DNA of 64,000 bases from Paralvinella palmiformis (taxonomy: Eukaryota > Annelida > Polychaeta > Terebellida > Alvinellidae), in contig JAODUP010001136.1 of NCBI GenBank assembly GCA_025642065.1, forward strand, positions 56,001-120,000, given 5' to 3'. Below, in pieces: positions 1 through 11,640 of this stretch. Position 1 is the first letter of the stretch. The number at the start of each line of letters is the position of its first letter. The position numbers and the translations under genes are program-made. The notes below the pieces were generated by a model. That model had not been told where the DNA came from. It ran no database searches and saw nothing but the letters and a program-made list of their open reading frames with translations.

Positions 1-739
1 TAGTTGGGATAAAACGCCAAAGACAGAAGGGGGTTGTCGAAGAGGCTAAATATAATAATTGTTAAGCTTAATTTCCCGCCAAAAAACAACGCTTTAACAG
101 TTATTTTAAATGTGTTCCTTATACTTACCGATGAAAAGATATTCCTTTGGTATTACTTTTACTCCCACGGCTTATGCAAACAATGACACAACAAAATTCA
201 CCATGTTTATAAATCCGATTTTGCAGTCTGCGTTCTTTTTTTCCACGACCGGAAGTTAGGACCTGTTTGCCATCAAATCGGCCGCCCAGTTCGGTCTAGT
301 TTTCTTTCAGGTCAATGGATGTCGTTGTGTTTAAAACGAGCTGCCGTAACTCGGCTCTTCGAGAGTTTTTCGGTTGAATACGGAAAAGATGAAGAATTAT
401 CATCCTACATCCAAATTTTCCTTCTTCTTCAGTTAATAACAAGTCGAAAAAGAACACTTAGACTACAGTCACCTGTATGACAATTATTAGTGAATGTCGA
501 CAATGCTGAGTCTCTCGATGAAAGATCCACGACTGCGCATTATTTATGCCCGATTTATCTGCGGCCTCTGGTGACGGAAATCGGCTTATTTCAGTCACGG
601 AAAAAAACACATCACAAGATGCACGTCTTCATTTCGGTGTACCAAAGGGATCTATTTTAGACCTAAACAATTATATCGTAATTGTGGTGGTACGAGTCTA
701 TATGATCCATGACTACATATATACATTTTAGAAAACAAT
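1..739. other. gene-free flank
   Basis: No ORF here has recognisable protein content, and no tRNA-like or transposon sequence was identified. It is ordinary AT-rich intergenic sequence. Confidence 0.5.
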
Positions 740-765
740 TATATATAATTTTATATTATATATAT

Positions 766-819
<54 letters not shown>

Positions 820-838
820 ATATAATATATATATATCA
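740..838. repeat. (AT)n microsatellite
   Basis: Almost pure alternating AT/TA for about 100 bp with a few phase breaks. It abuts the SINE-like block that follows. Confidence 0.9.
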
Positions 839-840
839 TG

Positions 841-970
841 AGTTGCTTAGTCTCTGTGCTGGTCACATCTAAGTCATATGGCTGATAGATGACATATTCC
901 ACAAACACAGTCACGAGCCGGATTCGAATCCAGAACCTAGATGTGTTCAGCGCCATCGGAACGTCCATTA
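841..970 (-). repeat. tRNA-headed SINE, family D (decayed copy)
   Basis: On the minus strand this block carries a pol III B-box-like core (GGATTCGAATCC) followed by CGGCTCGTGACTGTGTTTGTG. The same arrangement recurs at 30541-30690 (GTTTCGAATCCGGCT, then GCTGCGTTTGTGAG). Both copies also share the upstream GTTCC motif and a downstream 'aacaactca/agcaactca' end. Homology between the two is seen directly. The SINE assignment rests on the B-box and on dispersion. Confidence 0.55.
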
Positions 971-1461
971 CAAACAGTGTCTAAGATGTATCAATAAAAT
1001 CTAGTAATATCTTTACGACACCAAATAGTAATGGTCATCAGTCTGAAAGATGGATCAACTCCAGCTGAATCCAGTATGGATGGATGGATTGATGAATGAA
1101 TGGACGAATGAAGTTTGTCACATTGGAGTATATTAGGTCGGTCAGAGTCATAGGACGTTTGAAGTAGCATACAAAAGTTATATACTGTAATTACCAAGAT
1201 GTAAATAAAGCCGTGGAGTAATGTTGATTCTGGCCGTAATCATTGTCTCCATTTTGAGATATTGAAGTTATGATAATTTTGTCTGAAATAAAACAACTGT
1301 TCGAATGTTTATCCATTATTTTATTAATCCGGATGACAGATGTTCCTTCAAGTATCTTCGAGACCAAATTAAAAACACCATTGATTAATTATAAATCTAG
1401 ATTGACTCCCTTGCGTGAGATTCTGTTAATTATTCTGTATTGATTATTCAAAATCCACAAT
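971..1461. other. gene-free interval
   Basis: Intergenic AT-rich DNA. A short degenerate (TGGA)n run lies near 1075-1110. No supported gene was seen. Confidence 0.5.
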
Positions 1462-1543
1462 GTGCGTGTGTGTTTATGTGCGTGTGTGTTTATGTGCGTG
1501 TGTGTGTGTGTGTGTGTGTATGTGTGTGTATGTGTATGTATGT
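1462..1543. repeat. (GT)n microsatellite with TATG interruptions
   Basis: Runs of GTGTGT broken by TTTATGTGC and TATG. It lies next to the end of the hAT fragment. Confidence 0.85.
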
Positions 1544-1563
1544 TTTTTTTTTAAGGTTCGTAC

Positions 1564-2560
1564 TTATGAGAAAGAAACAATAATGTTTAAATATATCCAT
1601 TGATCGAAAAGGCTAGCCTTGAACAAACGTCTAGGTTGTTCCTTAATTAACCTATCTGCAATTGTTTTGAAATCGATGTGTTTACTGTAATGTATTTTAA
1701 TTAGAGTTAAGTCAGAAAACCTTGTGTCAGCCACCCAGATCCTCAAATAGCCTTTGATTAGCCTCAACACACATATACTACGCTCTGCTTCGGCAGATGT
1801 GGCAGGCAGAGTACATCCTAATACCAGTAAAATTATAATATTCGGAAAGGAATCTGGATCTGCAGATACTAAGGATTTCATCAAAGTATCAGGTAAATCG
1901 GCCCTGTCAGACTGCCTGGACCACATATTGAACCATCTGGATACCTCGACATCGAATGACCTCGGAGTTAGCAGGTCATCATGCCATGATTCAAATTGAT
2001 CTGTGGGAGACAGGTTAATGATAGTATTAGACTTGATTGAATTGTAAAGCACTCACTTGCTGCCAGTTGTCTGCAGCGGAATTGTTCCGCAACTGTTGCA
2101 GTCAGATATCAATACAAGCAATGCCAATTGATAATAAAGAAGAGGCGTGTCACCAGGTACATTCGACCTATTACACTGAACCCTTGAAACCCTTGGTATT
2201 TCCTCTTCCTTACCTATATCTGAAGCCAGCTGCTTTTCTTCCTAATACCATCTCTGGAATCATTGTGTATGCCACCAAGAAGTCAATATCTCTTATTTGC
2301 AGTTTAGCTGACAAATCTTTCAAATAATTCAAACTATTCTTTAATGCTGTAAACCCAACAATAACCCCAAACCTCTGCATACTACTTTTCATGCCATGGG
2401 CCGCAGTCTTGTTGTCGCTATCCCAATACGAACGACTTTCGTCAACCCCTGGACAAATATGTGGATTAGCCATGGCATCAAGGCAAGTGGCCACGTGTTC
2501 ATAAAGCTCACCAGTTATTCTCAAAGAACAATGCCTTTCAACCCAACCTGTCTTGCACAA
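1564..2560 (-). pseudogene. hAT-superfamily transposase fragment (DUF4371/P52rIPK-like)
   Basis: Two minus-strand frames are collinear with the C-terminal half of hAT transposases. The upstream piece (2560 down to 2210) has the family's CKTGWVERH and WDSDNKTAAHG patterns. The downstream piece (2052 down to 1564) ends in the hAT dimerisation motif (TLPATSAEAERS followed by LRLIKGYLR). The two pieces lie in different frames, separated by stops around 2060-2210, so the copy is broken. The N-terminal zinc-finger half was not found. In intact elements the protein cuts and pastes DNA with 8-bp target duplications. Here it is a relic. Confidence 0.8.
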
Positions 2561-2861
2561 ACATTTAAGTTTCTTGTAGCAAGTATTGGGGCAATATTAT
2601 TTGAGAGCAAACCCTAGGAACCTTTGCCTCTTGGGAGAATTGTCAAAACATTGTACTTACTAAGTTGTTATTTAATAGACAAGTCGCAATTATATTTCAT
2701 TTTATGCGAAGTTAAATGTTTGCTAAATACAAATGCTATCAGACACAAATTACTCAACGTGTGGTTATTTAAGAATGACAGATTCGCAGTACTGTTATCC
2801 GTTATTATGTAGTCAAATCATATAGTACCTTTAAAGATGGAAGATCCCTACTTGAGATTGG

Positions 2862-2924
2862 ATTGGGGTTTGACCTTTTGAGAGGTGGGGTCCTGACTTC
2901 CTGAGCCCCTGTAGATCCGCCACT

Positions 2925-2925
<1 letters not shown>
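2862..2925 (-). repeat. hAT-type terminal inverted repeat
   Basis: Read on the minus strand, the block begins CAGTGGCGGATCTACAGGGG, a terminus common in animal hAT elements and MITEs. It lies about 300 bp outside the transposase fragment on the side where the element's 5' end is expected, and abuts a TG microsatellite. No matching left terminus was found. Confidence 0.6.

Positions 2926-2971
<46 letters not shown>
2923..2971. repeat. (TG)n microsatellite
   Basis: About 24 consecutive TG units directly after the hAT-like terminus. Confidence 0.9.
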
Positions 2972-2974
<3 letters not shown>

Positions 2975-3373
2975 TATGTGGATATTCGCTGATACATAGA
3001 CATAACTGGCTAAAACCAAACAATAGTTCAAATAAAGCAAATAAATAAGTTGACCTCAGTTAAAAAATTTTGACAATAACTAACAATAACAAACATGTTT
3101 ACGTAGTCCATTGAATACCATACACGTTGTATCGGGTATGGACCGCATGCCTTTGACAATGTTTACGTTTTAGCTATCGATCAAAGCTGTGCTCTTTTGA
3201 TGTCCAAACTGACTGAATAAAATAAAACGCTCAATGGATTTATTCAGCAAGCAGAGATAACAAGCGCAAAGTGAACAGATGTACCAGACAAACGGTATGC
3301 TTCGTGCGTTTACATATATTACGTTGAGCTCGCATGAAGCCATCGCACAGTTTCAGCCATTAAAATATTCCCG
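2972..3373. other. gene-free interval
   Basis: AT-rich intergenic sequence; nothing recognised. Confidence 0.5.
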
Positions 3374-3549
3374 TTTTACGACCACTTTTGTGTACGTGTG
3401 GTGGGCTGAATCGACCAATCGATCCCTAATGTAATGAGGCGAATTGGCAGATGAAATGCTAATCTGACACGGCTCGGTCGGGATTTGAACCCAGATGCTT
3501 TAGATCGGTAGCTAACTACGTGACCGGTTAGGCCACGGTGGTCGCAGGT
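3374..3549 (-). repeat. old SINE copy, diverged relative of family A
   Basis: Minus-strand layout matches family A at low identity: tRNA-like head (GGCCTAACCGGTCACG, then TGGGTTCAAATCC), a central region with CATTACAT, and an end resembling the family A tail (AAAAGTGGTCGTAAAAC on the minus strand). It is more diverged than the other copies. Confidence 0.55.
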
Positions 3550-3735
3550 TTGGGTAACAGAATTGTTTTGATCTCGCGACCCGTAGGTTTCCGGCACAGT
3601 GCGCAACTAGCCGCATCGCAGGGGCGCCACCTGTCGTAGAGTAATATAAGCGTGCAATATATTATGACGTAATGATGTTATTTCGGAGATCAACGGAAAC
3701 GACGACTACTATCATATCGTAGTGATCATAGTGGC

Positions 3736-3910
3736 ATGTGATGGTGCAGTGGCTAAATCAGTGCGCTGCAGACCTCCAGGTTATCGGTTAGAATCCAGTT
3801 CATGCCCGTATTTGTGGGATGAGTTACCCTAGGCGGACGGCTCTCGGTCATACCGGGTCGGAACCCAAACCAACAGTCATGATGGCCGAATTAGAACAGT
3901 CGGCGAACAA
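3736..3910 (+). repeat. tRNA-headed SINE, family E
   Basis: The block starts GTGATGGTGCAGTGGCTAAA (A-box-like) and has a B-box-like GGTTAGAATCC about 45 bp on. This is the spacing of a tRNA-derived pol III promoter. It is followed by unique-looking body sequence with ACCGGGTCGGAACCC. Only one clear copy lies in this window. Confidence 0.5.
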
Positions 3911-3965
3911 GTGAAATGACTTATGTTAAAGACCTGTGTGCCGGTCTGTTCTCCTTTAGTCTTGG

Positions 3966-4122
3966 ATCACAGATCACCACCATCCGTGTTCGAATCTCGG
4001 CGTGGGCATATCTGAAGGTTGTTTCATCTTTGACCTCGCTTCATTACCTTCGGAGGTCGCTCGGCCCATTTCGCCTACCACGTGCACAAAAGTGGCCGTA
4101 AAACACCAATCGTCACCAATCT
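3966..4122 (+). repeat. SINE family A, head-truncated
   Basis: The copy begins inside the tRNA-like head (ACAGATCACCACC, GTTCGAATCTCGGCGTG) and runs through the family body (CATATCTGAAGG, GGTCGCTCGGCCCATTT, GTGCACAAAAGTGGCC) to the 3' AAACACCAATC end. The A-box half of the head is missing. Confidence 0.85.
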
Positions 4123-4533
4123 TCTCCTTTAGTCGTCCCTGATTCCAGGTTTTAAGTATAAAATCTGACTAATAATTTAAAGGTAACCAACTAAAAGAGG
4201 TAAATTCGACGATTCCGGGAATATTACCATATCCTTCCCACCCCCCCGAAGCCCCAACCCCAGGCACATATTCAACGTATCACCGAGGCAAATACTAAAC
4301 AATGCAATAACTCGCTGAAAATTATATCTCTAACAATTAGGGTTACTTGTTCACGTATTTTAAAGTACACCAAAACCTGTATGCGATGTGAATAATTAAA
4401 GACTTCGATCGGATATTTAAGACGATCAGATAAATTTTGTCGCCTTCGTTCGTCTGTCACTGATGAAAACAGCAACAAGACACTGACATCACGTGACCGG
4501 AATGGACTAGTAGCTGCTTCTACCAAGTTGTCA
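4123..4533. other. gene-free interval
   Basis: No gene or recognised repeat apart from a C-rich run near 4240-4250. Confidence 0.5.
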
Positions 4534-4655
4534 GCTAGTAATAGTAGTACAAGTATTAGTATTAGTAGTAGTACTACTACTACTACTACTACTAGTAGTA
4601 GTAGTAGTAGTAGTAGTAGTTGTAGTAGTAGTAGTAGTAAAAGTGATAGTACTAG
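4534..4655. repeat. (AGT)n microsatellite
   Basis: Trinucleotide AGT/ACT array with variants. The Ser-rich reading frame through it is an artefact of the repeat. Confidence 0.9.
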
Positions 4656-4902
4656 TATTAGGAGCAGACATGGGTCAATTCAAATCTTTTTTTTAGAGGT
4701 TGGAAAATAAGCAATAATATTTTTTGTTGCCAAGATTTTACAGTAAATAGTGGTTTCCCTTTTACCATCTCCAAGTATCTACTCCTATACCTACTCTTAT
4801 TTTATAACTGGCCAGACATGGGTCAATACAGTTCCGGAACTGGAATTGATAAATTTGTTTAGGGAATTGGAATGGATGAAATGGAAATGACCTCATGTCT
4901 GA

Positions 4903-4990
4903 GTAGTAGTGGTAGTAGTAGTAGTAGCAGTAGTAGTAGTAGTAGTGGTAGTAGTGGTAGTAGTAGTTAGTAGTAGTAGTAGTAGTAGTA

Positions 4991-5064
<74 letters not shown>

Positions 5065-5140
5065 ATAGTAGTAGTAGTAGTAATAGTAGTAGTGGTAGTA
5101 GTGGTAGTAGTAGTGGTGGTAGTAGTAGTAGTAGTAAAAG
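4903..5140. repeat. (AGT)n array with GGT and AAT variants
   Basis: About 240 bp of AGT units interspersed with GGT/AAT variants. Poly-Val and poly-Ser frames are by-products of the repeat. Confidence 0.9.
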
Positions 5141-5204
5141 TGATACTAATGCCGATACAAACTATAATACTACTATTACTATTGCCACTACAACTTGCGT
5201 ATAT

Positions 5205-5246
5205 AATAATAATTATAATTATAATAATAATAATAATAATAATATA
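5205..5246. repeat. (ATA)n tract
   Basis: AAT/ATA repeats. The AT-rich stretch from here to 5547 shows no gene. Confidence 0.8.
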
Positions 5247-5547
5247 ATACTATAATACAAAATTGATAATAATAGAACTGGTATATATCTCTATAAAATC
5301 TTATATTCTTTTATCGCTTAACACCAATATCAAACAAATATAACACAATTATATCTATACGAAAACAAACAAATACATAAATGCAGCATTTCTTAATTAT
5401 CATTTTTTTCAAGATAACCTAAAACCTGAACTAAATAATAAAGTATTACACATCCGTTTAATATAACCTTTATCCTCGTATAAAGTAGCTGCAACTAAAG
5501 ACAGAGAATTAAATCCGAGCTGATTCGTGTCTGAAGGATGTATATGA

Positions 5548-5878
5548 TAATAATAATAATAACAATAATAATAATAATAATAATAATAGTGGCCAAAATG
5601 GCAGTTAGCTTAATTGGCCTAGCTACCTCAGATGAGGGAGATGCATATGGTATGTTATTTACTGCTTCACCAAGGGAACTAGTTCTAAACGATTTTTTGG
5701 AATTTACAATATAAATGGCATATTCGGTGGAGAAAAGCGTGTCAGTTGCCTGGGGGGGGGGGTGAAAGACGCCTCCTACTATAGTGCCACGGCCGGGATT
5801 CGAACCTCCGGTCTCCCGTATAGCAAGGCCACCAGTAAGGAAGTCCCACACTCTTACCCTCCGGGCCATAGCGGATAT
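5548..5878 (-). repeat. SINE family B with (ATA)n tail
   Basis: A minus-strand tRNA-like head (A-box-like near 5850-5870; B-box GGTTCGAATCCCGGCC near 5792-5807) leads into a body ending GTGGCCAAAATGGCAG (plus strand), then an ATA/ATT tail at 5548-5589. The body matches 27075-27165 in reverse orientation: both contain the GAAGCAGTAAATAACA / GAAACAGTAAATAACA and CTGAGGTAGCTAGGCC / TTGAGGTAGCTTAGCC stretches. The (ATT)n tail resembles that of the LINE at 12.6-15.8 kb, so it may have used that machinery (inference). Confidence 0.7.
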
Positions 5879-6505
5879 TAAAAGTTTCCATTTCAACTCA
5901 TTGTCTTCGAAGATATTTAGGCTCGATTAGAATATCCCGTGAAAAATGTCCGTAAAACAGCCGCATTTTAATAGCCTGAGCTGGTATTTACAGCTTTTTT
6001 ATTGGCAACCGGAAGAATGCGAACTCACTGGATACAGTTAGCAGCGTACTGCTATGTAGGCCAAATGAACAACGAATCAAATCAGGACTGCCAATCTCTA
6101 GGGGGTGTGTCATCCTTTGAAAAAAAAAACGCTTCGGTCTCGTCGTCTAATCTTCCAGGGCATAGTCGCTCGGCCATGAAACGTATGTGAGATAATGGCG
6201 GGGCGGCTAAACGACGTAATCGCTCACTCTAACAATAGTAAAGAGGTTCAAATTCGCAATCTTCAGATAGCTGCCTACTAACAATACCGACTTCAAGCCG
6301 GAATATTGCACTGGTCAGAGTACTGGGCCGGAAAGATCCAGAACAGGATTTGAGACGAAACGTGTTAACTATATGTTAGGGGCGTAGACCTGGGCCGAAG
6401 CCGAAAACGCAATTTTCTAACCACATCCATTGAAATCGGCTCCACGATATTTAACAATGGCCATCAAGCCACGGGGACATTGAGTACGACCAGGAACCTC
6501 AAATT
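5879..6505. other. gene-free interval
   Basis: No supported gene. Short ORFs lack recognisable content. Confidence 0.5.
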
Positions 6506-6696
6506 ATGATGATGATGATGATGGTGTTTTACAGCCATTTTGTGCACACGGTAGGCTAAATGGGCCGAGCGACCTCCAAAGGTAATGAGGCGAAGTCAAA
6601 GTTGAAACACCCTTCAGATATGCCCACGCCGAGATTCGAACTCAGGTGGTAGCGATGTCAGGTCCAACGCGCTACCAACTAGACCACGGAGGCGTC
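6506..6696 (-). repeat. SINE family A, near full length
   Basis: Reverse-oriented copy: (GATG)n tail first, then TTTTGTGCACACGG, GGGCCGAGCGACCTCC, ATGCCCACGCCGAGATTCG and the complete tRNA-like head ending AGACCACGGAGGCG. It serves as a reference copy for the family here. Confidence 0.9.
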
Positions 6697-7593
6697 CTCA
6701 AAGTATGACATAGATGTATGTAATACGGCCGAAGTATATGCAAAGCTGTGATGACATAACACCCACTTAACTGGAGAACGTTGTTTGTCACTCATACCAG
6801 ACCAGCCGCATATTGTGATGGATGGTTCCTAGATCATCGCACCCTATCCCCCCCCTCCCCGGTATCGTCAGCTTCCTATCTGAAGCATTGACAAGCTTTC
6901 AGTCGCCAATAAACTTTTAGAAATGCGTTCATCAATGCGCCGAGGGCTGTTTACGTTGGTCGAGATTTGCTAGGACACAGCTAGCTCTATATAATACACA
7001 AAATAAAAACTCTTATTTGGCCCAGTTAAATATTTTTTCATGTATAAATAATATAATAATATTTTACATGTAGTTTGGTTTATCGTTGTATAGATGTCCC
7101 GTCTGAACTGGGTGATGCACGTAAAGGGTGATGTTAATAGATCAGCCTTTATATCATGTTAGATATATGTCAGTCGAAATGAAACAGCCAACTGTGAGTC
7201 GTTTCCTGTCCTCACTCACATGTATAGCGTCGAATATTTCGTAGTTTAATGGCGAATAGCATACGGAACCGAATCGAGACGAGTAAATCATATCACATGA
7301 CCACCGTCATGGCGAAGGATTGTCCTTAATGTCCATGATGGGATCAACGGTCACGTTTTCTGTCTCCTATTTTCACCCTCGAGGCAATTTCCTGGCTGAT
7401 TTTTACTCGCAACCCCCCCCCCCCGCCATACACGCCTCTTCACGTTGTTCCGCATTATTTAACTGTGCCCATGCACCCACGCATTCCCGCACGCGCGCGT
7501 GCACGCACGTACGCAAGCTCACAAACAGACGCACACACGCAAACCGAATCAGTACTCACACATAACATAAGCGGACGAACTAAATCATACACA
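6697..7593. other. gene-free interval
   Basis: No gene recognised. Homopolymer C runs occur near 6848 and 7413. The 7465-7560 stretch is CA-rich and degenerate. Confidence 0.5.
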
Positions 7594-7597
7594 AATG

Positions 7598-7625
<28 letters not shown>
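7594..7625. repeat. (CA)n microsatellite
   Basis: Uninterrupted CA units. Confidence 0.85.
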
Positions 7626-7628
<3 letters not shown>

Positions 7629-7837
7629 GGAATATGCCTTTTTACAGTCTTACATCGCCACCATTGACCATCTAATTATAACGAGTCACTGCTGCCATTA
7701 CAACGTCATTCTTTCCCAATCCGAGTTCTCCCTCCGTCAACACAGTGAATAAAGGGAGGTGGGGGGGTGTCTGTGTGTCTGGGATGAGGGGACTTCCGGT
7801 AACCATGGCAACATTTTGCCCGGTGCTGACGATGGGA

Positions 7838-8245
7838 TATGCGTGTGTCCGTCTGTGTGTGTTTCCGTGTGTGAGTTCGTGTGTGCGTCCGTGTGTGTGT
7901 GTATGTGCGTCCGCGTGCCGGCGCGTGTGTGAGTCCGTGTGTGTGTGTGTCCGTGTGTGTGTGTGTGTGTTTCCCTATGTGCCCGTGTGTGTGTACGTGT
8001 GTGTGTATGCTTGTCCTATATTTATGTGTGTGTGTGTGTCTGCGAGAGTGTGTATGTACGCGTGTGTGTGTATGTATGTGTATCCGTGTGTGTGCGTGTG
8101 TGTCCGTGTATGTGTCCGAGTGTGTGTCCGTGTCTCCGTGTGTGTGTGTGTGTGTCGGCGTGTGGGGGCTGCTGGCTCGCTCTATCAGCATAGGAGCAGC
8201 GGCAGCAGAAGCAGCAGCAGGAGGAGGCGGCGGAGGAGGACAAGG
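7838..8245. repeat. compound TG-rich and purine trinucleotide tract
   Basis: About 320 bp of (GTGT)n with TCCG/TACG interruptions, then GCAGCAGGAGGAGGCGG-type trinucleotides (8190-8245). Long Cys/Val-rich and Thr/His-rich frames on both strands come from this composition and are not genes. Confidence 0.85.
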
Positions 8246-8874
8246 GAGAGACCCATACAGGCCAGTCATTAAGCACCTGATGCGGACACGGAGCCAACAA
8301 TCGGAGAACCGACGACGATGGTATCGGTGCAGATTTCGGACGATCGTAAACATTAGACAGGCAGATCATAAAGACGACGACGGACACCAGGCAGGTAAGA
8401 GATAGCCCTGTTAATATATGGGGCAAGTCCCATCGAAACGGCTCGCTTTAAAGACCTGTTTGAAAATGGCTTTATTATAATACAACGTAGGGCTCCATAG
8501 CTATGTAGGTGTTGATTGGTGGCCGTATTATGGGAGAGATGTGTCATTCCGTTGATATCTAGACGTCTAGACCCGTTGACGGCGGGGTAGATTATGGCAT
8601 GGTCATCGTTGCGTCGCAGTTTGCCTAAATACGGGACAGTTCTGCCAATTTGGTTGCCATCTACCCCCCCCCCCCTCTCCCTTATATCCATGGCGTATGT
8701 CTATATATAAAGATGTCGCTGACTTACGCCTAGATTTAGCCTAGACGCCAGTCTTACATGTCTGGTCTTCGGACAATCGAGTAGCCAGAGGCAACTGTTT
8801 TATTTTTGGCTTCACATAACAACTGTTATATTCTCGATATGAAAAACGACAGGGGTGGTGTGAGTGTGTCGTCC
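8246..8874. other. gene-free interval
   Basis: No supported gene. A C homopolymer lies near 8666. Confidence 0.45.
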
Positions 8875-8966
8875 CATGGCGTGTGCGTGTGTGTGCGTGT
8901 GTATCTCTGTGTGTGTGTCCGTCCGCCCGTCCGTCCGTCCGTGTTTGTGTGTGTGTGTGTATGTGT
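8875..8966. repeat. TG-rich and (CCGT)n microsatellite
   Basis: GTGTGCG units flank a short CCGTCCGCCCGTCCGT run. Confidence 0.85.
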
Positions 8967-9230
8967 GTTCGACATTGTGGAGACGGTGTTTGGTCTCACG
9001 AGCTGGGTCGTGATATACAGTGATGCCTGTTTTAGCTGGACGTGTCTTCCGATCTGGTTTATGGTCAATAATTTAGGCAACAAATGTCGGAGTCGATACT
9101 TTCCTAGGCTACATTTGGTTTTGTTTGTTTGTTTGTTTTTTTTTATGCGCGTATACGTATGTGTATATGCGCAGACGCATGCCAGCGTACGTACGTATTT
9201 GCCTTCGTGCATGTAAATACCACATCCGTG

Positions 9231-9342
9231 GCGTAACTTGTAGCGCGGTTGGCCACCCACTTCAAACACCTCGGTTCAAACCCCGTCGAGCTCTACTCAT
9301 CCTCTCTACCGTGTACACAAAGGTTGTCGTAAAATAAAAACA
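9231..9342 (+). repeat. old tRNA-headed SINE fragment
   Basis: GTGGCGTAACTTGTAGCGCGG resembles the A-box half of the head and GGTTCAAACCCCG the B-box. It ends GTACACAAAGGTTGTCGTAAAA, similar to the 3' end of family A. The middle is missing. Confidence 0.5.
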
Positions 9343-9379
9343 CATAGACTTATATGATTTTATGGTTCTTTATTTATAA

Positions 9380-9383
9380 GGCC

Positions 9384-9415
<32 letters not shown>
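9380..9415. repeat. (ATT)n microsatellite
   Basis: Short perfect array of ATT units. Confidence 0.85.
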
Positions 9416-9416
<1 letters not shown>

Positions 9417-9528
9417 CCACAAGCAAATAGACCAATCCTCATATCTCTCTGCCTAGCTGTTTATTGGCTTTACGCTGCATCTGAGTGTTCACTTTTTTCT
9501 CTTTATCTGTCTGTCTTCTGTTTCCTCA

Positions 9529-9592
9529 CTCACTCTCACTCACTCACTCACTCACTCACTCACTCACTCACTCACTCACTCACTCACTCACT
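9529..9592. repeat. (CACT)n microsatellite
   Basis: About 15 tetranucleotide units. The same unit recurs at 11580-11635 and 62127-62230. Confidence 0.9.
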
Positions 9593-9652
9593 AATCAACC
9601 CTCTTGCTTTCTTTTATATGTTTCTCATCACATACAATCCCTGCTGCGTTCT

Positions 9653-9700
9653 TGTCTATCTATCTATCTATCTATCTATATACTATCTATCTATCCCGTC

Positions 9701-9738
<38 letters not shown>

Positions 9739-9774
9739 CTACTACTATCTATCTATCTATCTATCTATCTATCT
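9653..9774. repeat. (CTAT)n microsatellite
   Basis: Three blocks of CTAT units broken by CCGTCT and CCTACTACT. Confidence 0.9.
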
Positions 9775-9889
9775 CAATTCTTCCATTACTGATACATTAA
9801 ACACGGTTCACAACAGGTCGACGTTATATCCACGTTAGTTACTAACACGTGAGCAACGATTCTGAACATCCCAGCGCCTCTCTCTAGTT

Positions 9890-11065
9890 ATGACACCATC
9901 ACATCTTCTTGTGCTCGTCTTCTTACCACATGTGACCTCAACACGTCTTAATACTACGGCACCAGCTTATCTTCATCCTATAACAGTAGCACATCTTTTA
10001 ATGTACATCTTCCTACATATGACGGCAGCATATATTCCAACTATGACACCAATAGTTCTTGCTGTGATCCTATTACTATTTTGCCTCGGCACATCCTCCT
10101 AGTATGGCACTAGTATATATTCCTATTGTCACACCAGCAGATCTTGCTGTTATGACACAAAACCATCTGCCTTCTATGACACCAGCACATCCTGCTATGA
10201 CGCTCGTGTATATTCCTGTTATGACACCTGCATAGTTTCTACTGTGACCCTTGCACATCGTCCTACTGTGACCCTTGCACATCGTCCTACTGTGACACCA
10301 GCACATCATCGTACTATGAAAGCAGTCCATCTTACTATAATAACATAAAACCACAGATCACCACCATCCGAGTTCGAATCCCGGCGTGGGCATATCTGAA
10401 GGTTGTTTCATCTTTGACTTCGCTTCATTACCTTTGGAGGTCGTTCGGCCCATTTAGCCTACCATGTGCACAAAAGTGGCCATAAAACATCAATCATCAT
10501 CATCATCATCATCATCTTACTATGATGCCAGCACATCTTTCCTACCTTAACACCAGAAAATCATACTCTTATGACACCAAAGTATATTCCTATTGTGACT
10601 CATGTACATCTTCATATTATGGTACTAGTACATTTTCTACTATTATACCAGCACAGCACATCTTACTACTATGATACCAGCACATCTTACTACTATGACG
10701 CCAGCACATCTTACTACTATGACACCAGCATATTTTACTACTATGACACCAGCACATTTTACTACAATGACACCAGCACATCTTACTACTATGATACCAG
10801 TATATCTTACTACTATGGCACCAGCACATTTTACTACTATGGCACCAGCACATTTTACTACTATGACATCAACACATGTTACTACTATGGCACCAGCACA
10901 TCTTACTACTATTATGACAACACATCTTCCTACTACGACACAAGTACACCTCCAACACACCTTTCTCCTCTAATACCTGGACATTTTATTACTGTAACAC
11001 CAGGACATCTTCCTACCGTGACATCAGCTCATCTTCATACTGCGACATCAAACCACTGTCTTACT
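9890..11065. repeat. 24-bp minisatellite array, interrupted by a SINE
   Basis: The core 10650-10925 has an obvious 24-bp period (consensus about CACCAGCACATC plus TTACTACTATGA). It reads as tandem octapeptides in some frames. Flanking parts (9890-10345, 10517-10650, 10926-11065) hold more diverged units built on the same GACACCAGCACATC element. A family A SINE sits inside (10351-10516). Nothing suggests that the open frames across it are genes. Confidence 0.85.
10351..10516 (+). repeat. SINE family A inserted in the minisatellite
   Basis: Head-truncated copy starting CCACAGATCACCACC, complete body, and a 3' (CAT)n/(ATC)n tail. Minisatellite units resume at once on both sides. Confidence 0.9.
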
Positions 11066-11464
11066 GTGACAACACTGTTATGTCTTATTCCAAAGATGGT
11101 ACATCCGACGAATCTATAATTCATCATATACCAAACGAGTATCAGCAATTCCTCCCATTACACCCCCGCAATGCTGCGTTGTTTGGAGCGCAGTTGAAAT
11201 GTCTTCTAAATAGGACAATTATTATTATGAATATTTATAATCCTCGTGCGATCAAATCTGGGTGCATATAATTGTTATTTAAGGCCATTATTGATTCTCG
11301 GTAAGCGTACCCCCTCCCCTTCATCAAGGACCCACTGATACAAAATAATTTCCAATTTTGTACAGTATTATTAGGATTGGTATATTCTCTGGCGTGTTCC
11401 AGGAGGCAGTTAAACGAAACGATTATAAATTGCCTTTTGGTACTGATGTGTTATTAAACCATAT
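11066..11464. other. gene-free interval
   Basis: No supported gene or repeat family. Confidence 0.45.
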
Positions 11465-11640
11465 TGACTGACTGACTGACTGACTGACTAACAGACTGAC
11501 TGACTCACTCGTTCACTCATTGACCTACTGACTGACTCACTTACTTACTGACTAACTGATTGAATGACTGATTGACTGACTGACAGAAGCACTCACTCAC
11601 TCACTCACTCACTCGCTGGATCACTCACTTACTCACTCAT
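11465..11640. repeat. (GACT)n then (CACT)n microsatellite
   Basis: Degenerate GACT units grade into CACT units. Confidence 0.85.

Noticed and set aside
7706..8426. Long Cys/Val-rich and Thr/His-rich frames on both strands
   Set aside because: By-products of a TG/CA-rich microsatellite.
10650..10925. CRISPR-like spacing of repeats
   Set aside because: Units are contiguous with no unique spacers, and the genome is eukaryotic.
10571..11119. 182-codon YYYDTSTS-rich frame as a secreted repeat protein
   Set aside because: No signal peptide, open in several frames and on both strands, explained by the 24-bp minisatellite.
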